From the NCBI GenBank assembly GCA_015665315.1, contig JADFAK010000101.1, positions 32,433-96,432 of the forward strand: 64,000 nt of DNA. The letters are read 5' to 3'. This DNA comes from Flavobacteriales bacterium. GTDB taxonomy: Bacteria; Bacteroidota; Bacteroidia; Flavobacteriales_D; Sanyastnellaceae. Below, one piece after another: positions 11,080 through 20,598 of this stretch (position 1 is its first letter; every line of letters begins with the position of its first letter). The translations under genes and the position numbers were made by a program. Under the pieces are notes generated by a model that was not told the DNA's origin, ran no database searches, and saw nothing but the letters and a program-made list of their open reading frames with translations.

Positions 11080-11761
11080 GGTGAACATCTGAAGTGATTC
11101 TACCGTCATCAATAGTCACGACACGTCGCGCACGGTCAATTACACGTTGATCATGAGTGGAAAAAATAAAGGTTGTTCCCTCTTCTTTGTTGAGTCGCGC
11201 CATGATGTCGAGCAAATCTGAGGTGGATTTCGAATCGAGATTGGCAGTCGGTTCATCGGCCAGTACGAATTTGGGCTTGGAGGCCAGTGCCCGCGCCACG
11301 GCTACACGCTGTTGTTGACCACCACTTAATTCACCCGGACGTTTATTCTTTTGTTCTTTGAGACCTACTTCGTCGAGCAATTCGTTCACGCGGTTTTCGC
11401 GCTCGTCATTGGATCTTTTTTGGAGGAGCATGATGAAACCTACATTTTCTTTGGCTGTGAGGACAGGGATCAGGTTGTAGGCCTGGAAAACGAAGCCGAT
11501 ATTATTGAGCCGGAAGCCGATCAATTCATTCTCCGACATGCCAGAAATCGTTGTTCCGTCGATTAAGACTTCTCCTTGAGTCGCAACATCAAGTCCGCCG
11601 ATAATGTTTAACAGCGTTGTTTTTCCCGAACCTGAGGGACCCACTACGGCGGTGAATTCTCCTTTTTCGACTACAAGGTCGATGCCGTTGAGCGCACGCA
11701 CTTCAATGGCCGAGCCTTCGTTGTAGATTTTCTGAATTCCTTTAACTTTTATAACAGACAT
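11072..11761 (-). CDS. ABC transporter ATP-binding protein (LolD/MacB type)
   Basis: Walker A GPSGSGKTT, signature LSGGQQQRVAVARAL, Walker B FVLADEPTANLD. Confidence 0.95.
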   Translation of the reverse strand: MSVIKVKGIQKIYNEGSAIEVRALNGIDLVVEKGEFTAVVGPSGSGKTTLLNIIGGLDVATQGEVLIDGTTISGMSENELIGFRLNNIGFVFQAYNLIPVLTAKENVGFIMLLQKRSNDERENRVNELLDEVGLKEQKNKRPGELSGGQQQRVAVARALASKPKFVLADEPTANLDSKSTSDLLDIMARLNKEEGTTFIFSTHDQRVIDRARRVVTIDDGRITSDVHHA

Positions 11762-11768
11762 ATGCTTT

Positions 11769-12983
11769 CTATAAAGCCCGAATAGATTCGGAAGGGTTAA
11801 GTTTTAGTGCTTTTCGTGCGGGGTAAATTGCCGCCAAAAGTGCGGTACAAATCACCATCACGGCAATATCGATGTATGCCGAAGCTTCAATCTTCGTATA
11901 GAGCATTGAGCTCATTCCAAACGATTTCATTCCTTCCGCTACTACGGCCAAGTCAATCCCATGCACGCCAAAGTATTGCACGGTCAAATGGCCAATGAGA
12001 ATTCCCAGCGGTCCGCCTACAAGTGCGAGAAAAAGGGTTTCTACCACGATCATCAAGAATACCTTGGGTTTGGTCATACCCACGGCCATGAGCATGCCCA
12101 GTTCACGTCTTCTTTCGAGGACAGCCATGAGCATCGTATTGATAATTCCGAAAAGTAAAGCGAGCATGATAATCCCCATATAGAGATACATGGCCACATC
12201 CATCATTTCGTCGGTATAACCCAGTTCAGGTGAGATTTGCCCCCAATATTCTACTTTTTGTTCGGGGAGTTTTTGTTGCAGTGTAGCGGCCAGACCAATC
12301 GCTGCTGCCTTCGTGTATGTATTTAGTGCAATTTCGTGGTATTCGGCATGTCCTGTTTCCTCGGCAAGTACTTCGCTGGGGACGTATACGGTGAGTTCGT
12401 CATGCTGCAGGTTTACCGATTGAAAAATACCGCAAACCTTGAATTTCATGGCGTGAATGTCACCGGCCTTGTCCTGAAATTGCAAGATCAACTTGTCGCC
12501 AATTTCGTAATTGTACTTTTCGGCTACTTTCTTGCCTATGCAGGCAGGTTTTCCTTTGAAATCTTCGAAGTAATTGCCCGCGACAATGCTTGAGTGGATT
12601 TTGGTGACAAGCTTTTCTTGTTCGGGGTCAATGCCGACGATTTGTACGTTCTTATTGCCTTTGGCGGAGGCTAGAATTCCCTCGGTGTAGATGGTCCGCT
12701 TGGAAAAATGTAAGATGCTGTCGTTGGCCGACAGCTCAGTGAGTACGTTTTCGACATTGTCTATCGAATAGCGCACCTTTCTATCGACGATAAATTCGGG
12801 ATTGTGGATTTGGATATGGGAAATAAAGTAGCCCAGTGCATCTTCAGTGCGTGCTTCTGTCATACCTATGGACATGGACGACATAAAGATGCCAGCCCAA
12901 ATTCCGGTCATGATAGCGAAGATCACGACACCACTGCGCAGTTTGTTGCGCCACACGTTTCTCCATGCGATTTTTAGTATCAT
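11769..12983 (-). CDS. ABC transporter permease, FtsX/LolC-E type
   Basis: N-terminal AWRNVWRNKLRSGVVI; C-terminal TMs LLFGIINTMLMAVLERRRELGMLMAVGMT. Confidence 0.92.
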   Translation of the reverse strand: MILKIAWRNVWRNKLRSGVVIFAIMTGIWAGIFMSSMSIGMTEARTEDALGYFISHIQIHNPEFIVDRKVRYSIDNVENVLTELSANDSILHFSKRTIYTEGILASAKGNKNVQIVGIDPEQEKLVTKIHSSIVAGNYFEDFKGKPACIGKKVAEKYNYEIGDKLILQFQDKAGDIHAMKFKVCGIFQSVNLQHDELTVYVPSEVLAEETGHAEYHEIALNTYTKAAAIGLAATLQQKLPEQKVEYWGQISPELGYTDEMMDVAMYLYMGIIMLALLFGIINTMLMAVLERRRELGMLMAVGMTKPKVFLMIVVETLFLALVGGPLGILIGHLTVQYFGVHGIDLAVVAEGMKSFGMSSMLYTKIEASAYIDIAVMVICTALLAAIYPARKALKLNPSESIRAL

Positions 12984-14200
12984 TTTCTCATGGCTTTTAT
13001 CGGGTTCAACTTACTAATCACTATGGCTGGATAGATATTGACTAAGGCGATAATCACCGCGATGACCAATGCGTTTTCGTAGAGGATTGACAGACTAATA
13101 GAGCCAGCAATCACAGGGTCAAACCCCAGGTCTCTCATCGCGTCGGCCGCGTCTCCTGTGATTTGTATTGGGTTTAGGTGGTAGTAGAACATAATAGGGA
13201 AAGAGAGGAGTGAGCCTACTGCTACGCCTATGGCACTCAGAAAAACAGTCTCCAGGAACAAGATTATACTGAGCTTAAATCGTTTCATACCTATGCTCAC
13301 CATCACTCCAAACTCGTACATCCGTTCGGTCGTCATCATAAGTACTGTGCCGAATATGCCGAAGCCAATGATTAAATAGAGCACCATCAGGAAGATTACG
13401 TTTCCACCAGCGTCGGCTTGATACGCTTGAAGCAATTCCGGCATCATTTGCTTCCAATTCATCGTAGTCAAATCTTGTCCGCTCAAAGCCTTGTCAATAA
13501 GAAGCTGTGTCTTTTCGAGCTTGTCAATGTCATCCAAGGAAACGTGCAACGAAGTAGCGATATTTGGAGCATCGAAGTGACTTTGAGCGAGTTTGAGTGG
13601 CATAATAACCAAGCTTCCGCTCATTTGATTTGATCCATACTTGATAATTCCGCGAATCGGGAAGTTTGCATTTGCGCTTGCGCCGTGATAGCCCTGTCCG
13701 AGCATGCTCAAGGTATCTCCAACGCCAATTTCAAAGTATTGGGCCATGCCGCGCCCAATGATAATACCGTCGTCATCGTCGGCCAATAAACTCCCTTCAT
13801 CCAGTTTCAATGGAAGTTCGAGTAAATCCTGTTCGGTACTGGGGTTGATACAATGAATGAAGGCAAATTTTGAAAGGATGCCATGTGCCGCCAAGGCCCC
13901 TGATTGGATGCGGGGAGACACCAGTTTCACATTGTCAATTTGGCTGATTGTTTCGACTTGCTGTGCATTACATTCGATTCCATTGTCCAGGGTCTGTTCC
14001 TCCCAAAATGCGGGGGATTGGACTTGGATATAGCCCGACAAGCTCATGGTAGCGCCGAGGGATTTTTCCCACAACCCACGTTGCAGAGATTGCATCAGGT
14101 TTGAAAAGAGAATGGCAAAGAATATTGACCCGATCGTGATCAGACTCCTCCTTTTACTCCTCCAAATATTGCGCCAAGCGAGTTTGAAAAACATATGCAC
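12980..14200 (-). CDS. ABC transporter permease, FtsX/LolC-E type
   Basis: FKLAWRNIWRSKRRSLITIGSI; GFGIFGTVLMMTTERMYEFGVMVSIGMK; 4-nt overlap with the downstream permease gene. Confidence 0.92.
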   Translation of the reverse strand: MHMFFKLAWRNIWRSKRRSLITIGSIFFAILFSNLMQSLQRGLWEKSLGATMSLSGYIQVQSPAFWEEQTLDNGIECNAQQVETISQIDNVKLVSPRIQSGALAAHGILSKFAFIHCINPSTEQDLLELPLKLDEGSLLADDDDGIIIGRGMAQYFEIGVGDTLSMLGQGYHGASANANFPIRGIIKYGSNQMSGSLVIMPLKLAQSHFDAPNIATSLHVSLDDIDKLEKTQLLIDKALSGQDLTTMNWKQMMPELLQAYQADAGGNVIFLMVLYLIIGFGIFGTVLMMTTERMYEFGVMVSIGMKRFKLSIILFLETVFLSAIGVAVGSLLSFPIMFYYHLNPIQITGDAADAMRDLGFDPVIAGSISLSILYENALVIAVIIALVNIYPAIVISKLNPIKAMRK

Positions 14201-14959
14201 TTATTTAAGGCGTTTCATGTTTTGTACAGAAAAGAAACTCTCATCAATACCTGTATTGAACTCCAAAGAAATGTACTGAATGATCGTCTTTTGTCCCTTT
14301 TTATCCATGGGAGTGACCTCGAGGCGGGTCGGCAATTTCCGACCACCCATTTCACGAACATCCGAGGCCGTGAGTACATTGACCAAGTCTTCATCTTCGT
14401 CATAGTACTCCACGCGCAGCTGGAAAAAATCGGTCTTGTCGACGGCCACGATTATTTTACCCCAAACTACCGCAGCTTCCTCTTTCGGGATAAGTTGAAT
14501 CTGGTAGCATAGTCGGCCATCAATGGTGATTTCTCCTATGATTGTATGCACGTAGTCTGTAACAATCGAACTCTGTTTGACCAGGTCGTCATTGGTAAGA
14601 TCGGTACCCATCCAGCTTTGCATCATCATGCTGGGCGGCATTTTAATCGTGCGATCGATTGAGGGCACCCAATTCCAAACTTCCTTTTTCTTCATGAGGT
14701 AGGCAGCTCCTTTGTCTTTGGGTGGATCGGTGATCAACATCATGCTCAGGTCATCTCCTAGCGACCACGATTTTACCGTCATGTCTCGGGACCATTTTGG
14801 ACGTTCTGTAGTAATTTTCATCACAGAGGTTGTGGAATTCGTACCCTTCATAATCGCATCGGCCTTTTCGATGATCTGCTTGGCTGTGAGTTCCTGGCTT
14901 AACATGCTCAATGGCAGAAAGAGGAAGGTGCTGAATAGTAATCTAATCAATGTCTTCAT
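14201..14959 (-). CDS. outer membrane lipoprotein-sorting protein (LolA-like)
   Basis: QELTAKQIIEKADAIMKGTNSTTSVMKITTERPKWSRDMTVKSWSLGDDLSMMLITDPPKDKGAAYL, typical of the LolA-like family found beside FtsX permeases. Confidence 0.85.
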   Translation of the reverse strand: MKTLIRLLFSTFLFLPLSMLSQELTAKQIIEKADAIMKGTNSTTSVMKITTERPKWSRDMTVKSWSLGDDLSMMLITDPPKDKGAAYLMKKKEVWNWVPSIDRTIKMPPSMMMQSWMGTDLTNDDLVKQSSIVTDYVHTIIGEITIDGRLCYQIQLIPKEEAAVVWGKIIVAVDKTDFFQLRVEYYDEDEDLVNVLTASDVREMGGRKLPTRLEVTPMDKKGQKTIIQYISLEFNTGIDESFFSVQNMKRLK

Positions 14960-15534
14960 GGTGATGAGAATTGTTTCTTTAACATGTGTTTTGAGTGCTC
15001 AAAAGGGAAGCTAGGGTCCAATAATAAGTGCATTTGAACACCGTCAAGTGCTGCTGAGAAATAGCGCATGGTATGCTGTGGTTCAGGAAATCCCTTGCGC
15101 TTGAAATAGTCTTCCAACAAGACCATATAGGGAGCCACACGTTCGAGCATTGTGGCAAGCATAATCGTCATAACATCGGGCTGCATCGCCAACGAGAAGA
15201 AAAGCTTGGAGTGAAGCGGGTCTTCTTGGATTATATCGAAGGATACATCGATAAATAATTCGAATTGCTCGTCGGTATAATGTCCGTCGGCTGGAATCTC
15301 GAATTTCCGAATGAATTTGGTCCCAACTTCCTTGAGCAAAGAGTGGAGTACATCTTCTTTGCTTGTAAAGTAATTGTAGAGCAGGCCTTTGGAGACGCCC
15401 GCTTCCTTGGCTAGTTTACTTACCGAAGACGCATGGTATGAGTCGGTCGCGAACACAACAAGAGCGGCATCGAGAATCTTTTGCCGACTTTGTTTTCGGA
15501 TGTCGTCGAATTGTTTTTTAGTTCGCGGACTCAT
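14956..15534 (-). CDS. TetR/AcrR family transcriptional regulator
   Basis: N-terminal HTH: KILDAALVVFATDSYHASSVSKLAKEAGVSKGLLYNYFTSKEDVLHSLL. Confidence 0.95.
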   Translation of the reverse strand: MSPRTKKQFDDIRKQSRQKILDAALVVFATDSYHASSVSKLAKEAGVSKGLLYNYFTSKEDVLHSLLKEVGTKFIRKFEIPADGHYTDEQFELFIDVSFDIIQEDPLHSKLFFSLAMQPDVMTIMLATMLERVAPYMVLLEDYFKRKGFPEPQHTMRYFSAALDGVQMHLLLDPSFPFEHSKHMLKKQFSSP

Positions 15535-15554
15535 CTTATGACTGAACGTTTGGT

Positions 15555-15562
15555 CAAAGATA
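15555..15562 (-). promoter_or_regulatory. TATCTTTG -7-type box upstream of the TetR gene
   Basis: CAAAGATA on + strand = TATCTTTG on -, 20 nt before the ATG. Confidence 0.45.
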
Positions 15563-15615
15563 AAATAAAATGATGATTTGAAGAAGATAAAGACCGTTTT
15601 TTTGTGGAAAGAAGC

Positions 15616-15634
15616 TCAGCGACAAGCGCAAATG
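15616..15634 (+). repeat. dispersed 19-mer TCAGCGACAAGCGCAAATG, copy 1
   Basis: Exact copy also at 27129-27147; near copy at 38406-38424. Confidence 0.8.
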
Positions 15635-15637
15635 GGT

Positions 15638-16336
15638 CTATTCGACTTTTTTACTGAGCGCCTGAAATCGGTTGGCTGTAATGGTATCGCCGAGAAGGCG
15701 AGTCATTTGGGAAATTTGAGCTGCGACTTGAACATTACTAGAGTCGAGCTGGTGTGCGCTCATCAGCACGCCCACGGCAAATCGCTGGTAGCCGTTGGCT
15801 TTTTTGTATTGCCCTTGGTTGGCAAGCGTATCTCCAAGTTGAAACGCTAGGGCAGAGATTTCAGAGAGATCGGCCGTGGCCATTTCCAGGATTTCATGTT
15901 TGTTGCCTTTGGCGACCGCCGCTTCGATCGAAGAAATACCTTTTGGCAGATTGCCACTTTGCACCAAACAAATTCCGCGTTCGTAGTAGTAGGGGATGAG
16001 ATTTGAGTCCAGGGCCAATGCCCGATCATACCATTGCGCACATTCCTTGAAATCTCGCAACAGAAAGTGGGCATGTGCTTTAGCGCCAGCTGCCTGAAAG
16101 TATGTAGGATCGATTGATAGAGCCTCGTCGAAGAAATTGAGCGCCTGACGATTCAGTTTGTTTGCAGCTTTATTTTCACCCGCTGCATAGAGTGTTTCTG
16201 ATTTTAGGCTCAATTCTACTCCGCGCTTAAAAGGTTCAAGACCCTCAGAAAGCTGCGGCTCTTGCTGAGGAGACTCACAAGCTAAAAGAAACATCATTAG
16301 ACAGCATCCGAAAAATGAAGAGTAGATGAAATTCAT
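15638..16336 (-). CDS. tetratricopeptide-repeat lipoprotein
   Basis: Lipobox MFLLACES; TPR-like ALNFFDEALSIDPTYFQAAGAKAHAHFLLRDFKECAQWYDRALALDSN. Confidence 0.85.
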   Translation of the reverse strand: MNFIYSSFFGCCLMMFLLACESPQQEPQLSEGLEPFKRGVELSLKSETLYAAGENKAANKLNRQALNFFDEALSIDPTYFQAAGAKAHAHFLLRDFKECAQWYDRALALDSNLIPYYYERGICLVQSGNLPKGISSIEAAVAKGNKHEILEMATADLSEISALAFQLGDTLANQGQYKKANGYQRFAVGVLMSAHQLDSSNVQVAAQISQMTRLLGDTITANRFQALSKKVE

Positions 16337-16486
16337 GGCGGCAAGTTAGTTATTTGTTGATTGTACTGGGCTACATTCCTAGGTAAAACGGGCAAGATGA
16401 GCGTGCTAGTATCCTAGCGAATTTCCATGTCAAGACCTTATGTGCTTGATGAATAACGGTTATCTTTGCACCTTCAAAGATTGAAT

Positions 16487-18157
16487 ATGAGCGAGACAAC
16501 TGAAAGGTCGATGCATTTTATCGAGCAGATTATAGACGAAGATTTAAAGTCGGGTAAACACCAAACGATCGTAACCAGGTTCCCACCTGAGCCGAACGGG
16601 TATTTGCACATTGGACATGCCAAAAGTATTTGTCTGAATTTTGGGCTTGCCAAGCAGTTTGGTGGTAAAACGAATCTTCGCTTCGATGACACCAATCCAG
16701 TAAAAGAGGATGTCTCGTATGTGAATTCAATTCTTGCCGATGTAAAATGGCTTGGTTTCGAGTGGGATTCGGAGCCTCTTTACACCTCCGACTACTTTGA
16801 AACACTCTACGGATTTGCGGTCAAATTGATAAAAAAAGGCTTGGCCTACGTCGATGACCAGTCGGCCGAAGTGATTGCCACCCAGAAGGGCACTCCCACG
16901 GAGCCAGGTGTGAACAGTCCGTATAGAGATCGAAGTATTGAAGAGAATCTTGAACTTTTCTCTCAAATGCGAGAAGGAAAATTTGCCGAAGGCTCAAGAA
17001 TCTTACGCGCCAAGATTGACATGGGGCATTCGAACATGCACATGCGTGATCCATTTTTGTATCGAATCAAATTTGCTACCCACCACCGAACGGGTGACGC
17101 TTGGTGTATATATCCCATGTATGATTTCGCCCATGGTCAGTCAGACTCCCTCGAAGAAATCACGCATTCGTTGTGTACCTTGGAGTTTGAGGTTCACCGA
17201 CCATTGTACAACTGGTTGATAGAGCATTTGGAGATCTATCCATCAAGACAGATTGAATTTGCGCGACTGAACTTGAATTACACGATCATGAGCAAGAGAA
17301 AATTGCTCAAGTTGGTAGAAGACAATGTGGTGGATGGTTGGGATGACCCGAGAATGCCGACAATTTCTGGATTGCGTCGCAGAGGATATACTCCTGAGTC
17401 GATTGTGAATTTTTGCGACCGCGTTGGAATTGCCAAGCGCAATAACGTGATTGATGTTTCCCTTCTGGAATTCAGCGTTCGAGAGCATTTGAACAAGATA
17501 GCACCGCGCGTCATGGGAGTGCTGCATCCTGTGAAGTTGGTCATCAACAATTATCCGGAGGGCAAAACGGAGATGTTACCTACCATCAATAATCCGGAAG
17601 ACGAAAGCATGGGAAGCCGTGAAATTCCTTTTGGACGTGAGATTTGGATCGAAGAAAGTGATTTTATGAAGGAGTCGCCAGGGAAGAAATACTTCCGTTT
17701 GGCACCAGGAACAACCGTTCGCTTGAAATCGGCTTACATAGTAACTTGCACAGGTTTCGAGGAAAATGAAAAAGGCGAAGTCACGACAGTTTTCTGCGAT
17801 TACTTTGAGAATTCTAAGAGTGGATCTGACGTGAGTGGAATTAAGTCGAAGGGAGTCATTCACTGGGTGGAATGCGAGAATGCCGTCGACGGCGAAGTGC
17901 GTCTATACGATCGACTTTTCAACGACGAGGCTCCAGATGGACAAAAGGACAAGGATTTCATGGAGTTCCTAAATCCTGACTCCCTTCAGGTTCTCACGCA
18001 TTGCAAGTTGGAGCCGAGCTTGGCCAATGCCACAGTAGGACAAGGTTTTCAATTCCAGCGATTGGGATATTTTTCGGTCGATTCGAAACTTTCGACACCG
18101 GGAAAACCTGTATTCAATCGAACGGTTACATTGAAAGACGGCTGGAAGAAAGGCTAG
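16487..18157 (+). CDS. glnS: glutamine--tRNA ligase
   Basis: FPPEPNGYLHIGHAKSICLNFG, TIMSKRKLLKLV, class I aaRS; ATG at 16487, TATCTTTG box at 16461-16468. Confidence 0.97.
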   Translation: MSETTERSMHFIEQIIDEDLKSGKHQTIVTRFPPEPNGYLHIGHAKSICLNFGLAKQFGGKTNLRFDDTNPVKEDVSYVNSILADVKWLGFEWDSEPLYTSDYFETLYGFAVKLIKKGLAYVDDQSAEVIATQKGTPTEPGVNSPYRDRSIEENLELFSQMREGKFAEGSRILRAKIDMGHSNMHMRDPFLYRIKFATHHRTGDAWCIYPMYDFAHGQSDSLEEITHSLCTLEFEVHRPLYNWLIEHLEIYPSRQIEFARLNLNYTIMSKRKLLKLVEDNVVDGWDDPRMPTISGLRRRGYTPESIVNFCDRVGIAKRNNVIDVSLLEFSVREHLNKIAPRVMGVLHPVKLVINNYPEGKTEMLPTINNPEDESMGSREIPFGREIWIEESDFMKESPGKKYFRLAPGTTVRLKSAYIVTCTGFEENEKGEVTTVFCDYFENSKSGSDVSGIKSKGVIHWVECENAVDGEVRLYDRLFNDEAPDGQKDKDFMEFLNPDSLQVLTHCKLEPSLANATVGQGFQFQRLGYFSVDSKLSTPGKPVFNRTVTLKDGWKKG

Positions 18158-20598
18158 AGCTCGAGCTGAACTGTAAGATAGAACGCCCGTCCGTCCGATG
18201 GAATGATTCCCGGTCCTGGGTAACCTGCCGCTCTTCTTGTGAAATAAGGAGTGTTTAACGCATTGTTTATACTAAGCGCGAATTGAAATTTCGACACATC
18301 ATACTTTAGGGTGAAGTCAACGATACTGTACGCAGGGATGATTCCGTCGACTCCATTTGGTGTTAGAGTGGCATTTGTAGCGTCTGAGAACTGTTCGCCC
18401 GTATACGAATACTGCGCACTGGCTCCGAATTTATTCAATTTCAATTGCAGTCCGGTTTTAATCGTGAATTCAGGAATTAACTCGACGCGGTTGTCGTAAA
18501 AAGCACTGACTTCTGAATCGGTGTAACGTCCGTAAATCCATGAGCCATTCACAAAAAAGGTGAGGCGGTTGACGTCTTTGATTGATTTGAAAAAGTGGAG
18601 TAGCTCGGTTTCGGCAAAGGCCTCAATTCCTATCGTCCTAGCTTTGGAGATATTGGTACGCAATCGGACTGTTCTTTCGATTAATACTGGATCGGGTACC
18701 GTAGTAAAATACGAGCCAATCCGATCATTGTATTGCAGGAGAAAGGCACTTACGTCAAACTTAATCAACTCTCTCCATTGGCCCCTAAATCCTAGGTCGG
18801 CCGTGTATCCTCGTTCATCCTTGATGTCGGGATCGATGACCGTTCCCAAATTTTTTATTTGGATGTCGGTGAAGTTAATGGCACGGTAGTTTTGATTCCA
18901 ATTGGCGTAAATTTCAATATCCTCACTTTGCTTGTAGGTGAGACCAATACCCGCCAATACGAAATCCCGTTCGCGTGATGATTGTGCGGCGAGTAGCGTG
19001 TCTTCAATTATTTGTCCCGCGCCATCTCGAATGGTTTGTCTGTACTGTCCATCGGCCTTGGTTTGAATCCACTCATAGCGCACCCCAGGAGTAGCAGAGA
19101 GTTTTTTGGTGATTGGAATGATCTCCTGCGTGTATACCGCGACATTCTGATTCGGAAATCTATATTGTGAACCGTCTATTTCCTCATCGGCAATGAATCG
19201 AAATGTAGGCTGATTGGTATCGTCGGCCAGGCCTTGTCGCGCTACGCTAGTGCCGTGGAAATATCTCACACCTCCGGCAAATACAACAAGTTTTTCCTTC
19301 CAGAAGCGCTTGTGTAGGAATCGAGTTTCATTACCCCAATTGCGAAATTTTCCGTCGATCAAATCACGTTCTTGAAGGGGATCGGTTCGATTGGCCTGTC
19401 CGAGATATCCCAAAGCGCTTCTTTGAGCCAACAAGCCGAAAGTCTTACTGGAAAGAGAGGTGAATTGCGAAAAATCATAGTTGAGGTTGACAGAGGCGAG
19501 TTTCCAATCAACGAAGAACCAATTTCGATCCCTGAATGACTGTCGAGGGTTGTCCTTGAAATGGACATCGATTAATCCACCCGCTTGTTTGGCGAGGTAG
19601 CGCATCATAGTCACGTCTGCTTCTACACTTACTTTTCCACCGTTAGACCAACCCGTTCGCAAGTAACCAGTGTGAACTGAGTAGTCACTATTTGGTCGCC
19701 ATCCCGAACCGGTCTTGTTTTGATAGAAGCCGTAATAGGTCCAATTGCTGTTGCTGCCAGAAAGGCTCAGAAATGTATTCGAAGAACTTAAAGGGGAGGT
19801 AATGGAGTCCTGCAGGCCATACGAGCCAACAGTTTGCCGTAATGTGATTTTCAGTCGGCGCTTCGAATCCCCCTTTTTCATTTCAAAATTGAGCAATCCC
19901 CCGAATTGAGGTCCGTACTGCAGGGCAGCCGCCCCACGCACCAAAATGATTTTCTCGACGGCCTCAAGTGGTGGCGTGTAGTAGCTCTCCGGATAGCCAA
20001 GAGGATCGGCTGAAATGTCGTAGAGGTTTTGTCGCACGTTAAAATGGGACGTGCGGTTGGGGCTCAATCCGCGGGCACCTATACCGAGCTGAATCCCGGC
20101 TCCATCGGCCTCCCATATATTAAGTCCGGCAACCTTGTTGTAGACTTGTCGGGTGTTGTTGGTGCTCACGTTGGCCAGACTTTGATCTGGACGAATCAAT
20201 TCATTTTTCATCCCTCTGTATACCGCAGTTCCTTCAACAGCTTGGAGTTGTGTGAGCTGTTTAAGCTCAGTAACTGCCAAGATTTCAACTTCCGAAAGAT
20301 TGAGCTCCAGGGGATCAAGGTATACAACAAGCTTGCTTGCGTTTGCTGTGTTGACTTGTTCGACGCGTGGATTGTATCCCTTTTTGAAAATTGAGATGGA
20401 GTGAACACCATCTTCGACTTCTAAATGACATTTGCCGAAGGCGTCACAATAAAAGACTTTGGGAAGATCATCGAGCTGTATTTCCGACTTCTCGATGGGT
20501 AAAGAATCTCTATTCAAGACTTGAATTTCCACGACTAGCTGCGAACACAACATTGTTGCGAAAGACAGTCCCAAGCAAGTGAGCCAAAATCTAATCAT
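18154..20598 (-). CDS. TonB-dependent receptor (FecA-like)
   Basis: Plug domain (NKVAGLNIWEADGAGIQLGIGARGLSPNRTSHFNVRQN...LVRGAAALQYGPQFGGLLNFEMKKG) and C-terminal barrel; start at MIRFWLTCLG 20598, overlapping the upstream stop by 8 nt. Confidence 0.93.
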   Translation of the reverse strand: MIRFWLTCLGLSFATMLCSQLVVEIQVLNRDSLPIEKSEIQLDDLPKVFYCDAFGKCHLEVEDGVHSISIFKKGYNPRVEQVNTANASKLVVYLDPLELNLSEVEILAVTELKQLTQLQAVEGTAVYRGMKNELIRPDQSLANVSTNNTRQVYNKVAGLNIWEADGAGIQLGIGARGLSPNRTSHFNVRQNLYDISADPLGYPESYYTPPLEAVEKIILVRGAAALQYGPQFGGLLNFEMKKGDSKRRLKITLRQTVGSYGLQDSITSPLSSSNTFLSLSGSNSNWTYYGFYQNKTGSGWRPNSDYSVHTGYLRTGWSNGGKVSVEADVTMMRYLAKQAGGLIDVHFKDNPRQSFRDRNWFFVDWKLASVNLNYDFSQFTSLSSKTFGLLAQRSALGYLGQANRTDPLQERDLIDGKFRNWGNETRFLHKRFWKEKLVVFAGGVRYFHGTSVARQGLADDTNQPTFRFIADEEIDGSQYRFPNQNVAVYTQEIIPITKKLSATPGVRYEWIQTKADGQYRQTIRDGAGQIIEDTLLAAQSSRERDFVLAGIGLTYKQSEDIEIYANWNQNYRAINFTDIQIKNLGTVIDPDIKDERGYTADLGFRGQWRELIKFDVSAFLLQYNDRIGSYFTTVPDPVLIERTVRLRTNISKARTIGIEAFAETELLHFFKSIKDVNRLTFFVNGSWIYGRYTDSEVSAFYDNRVELIPEFTIKTGLQLKLNKFGASAQYSYTGEQFSDATNATLTPNGVDGIIPAYSIVDFTLKYDVSKFQFALSINNALNTPYFTRRAAGYPGPGIIPSDGRAFYLTVQLEL

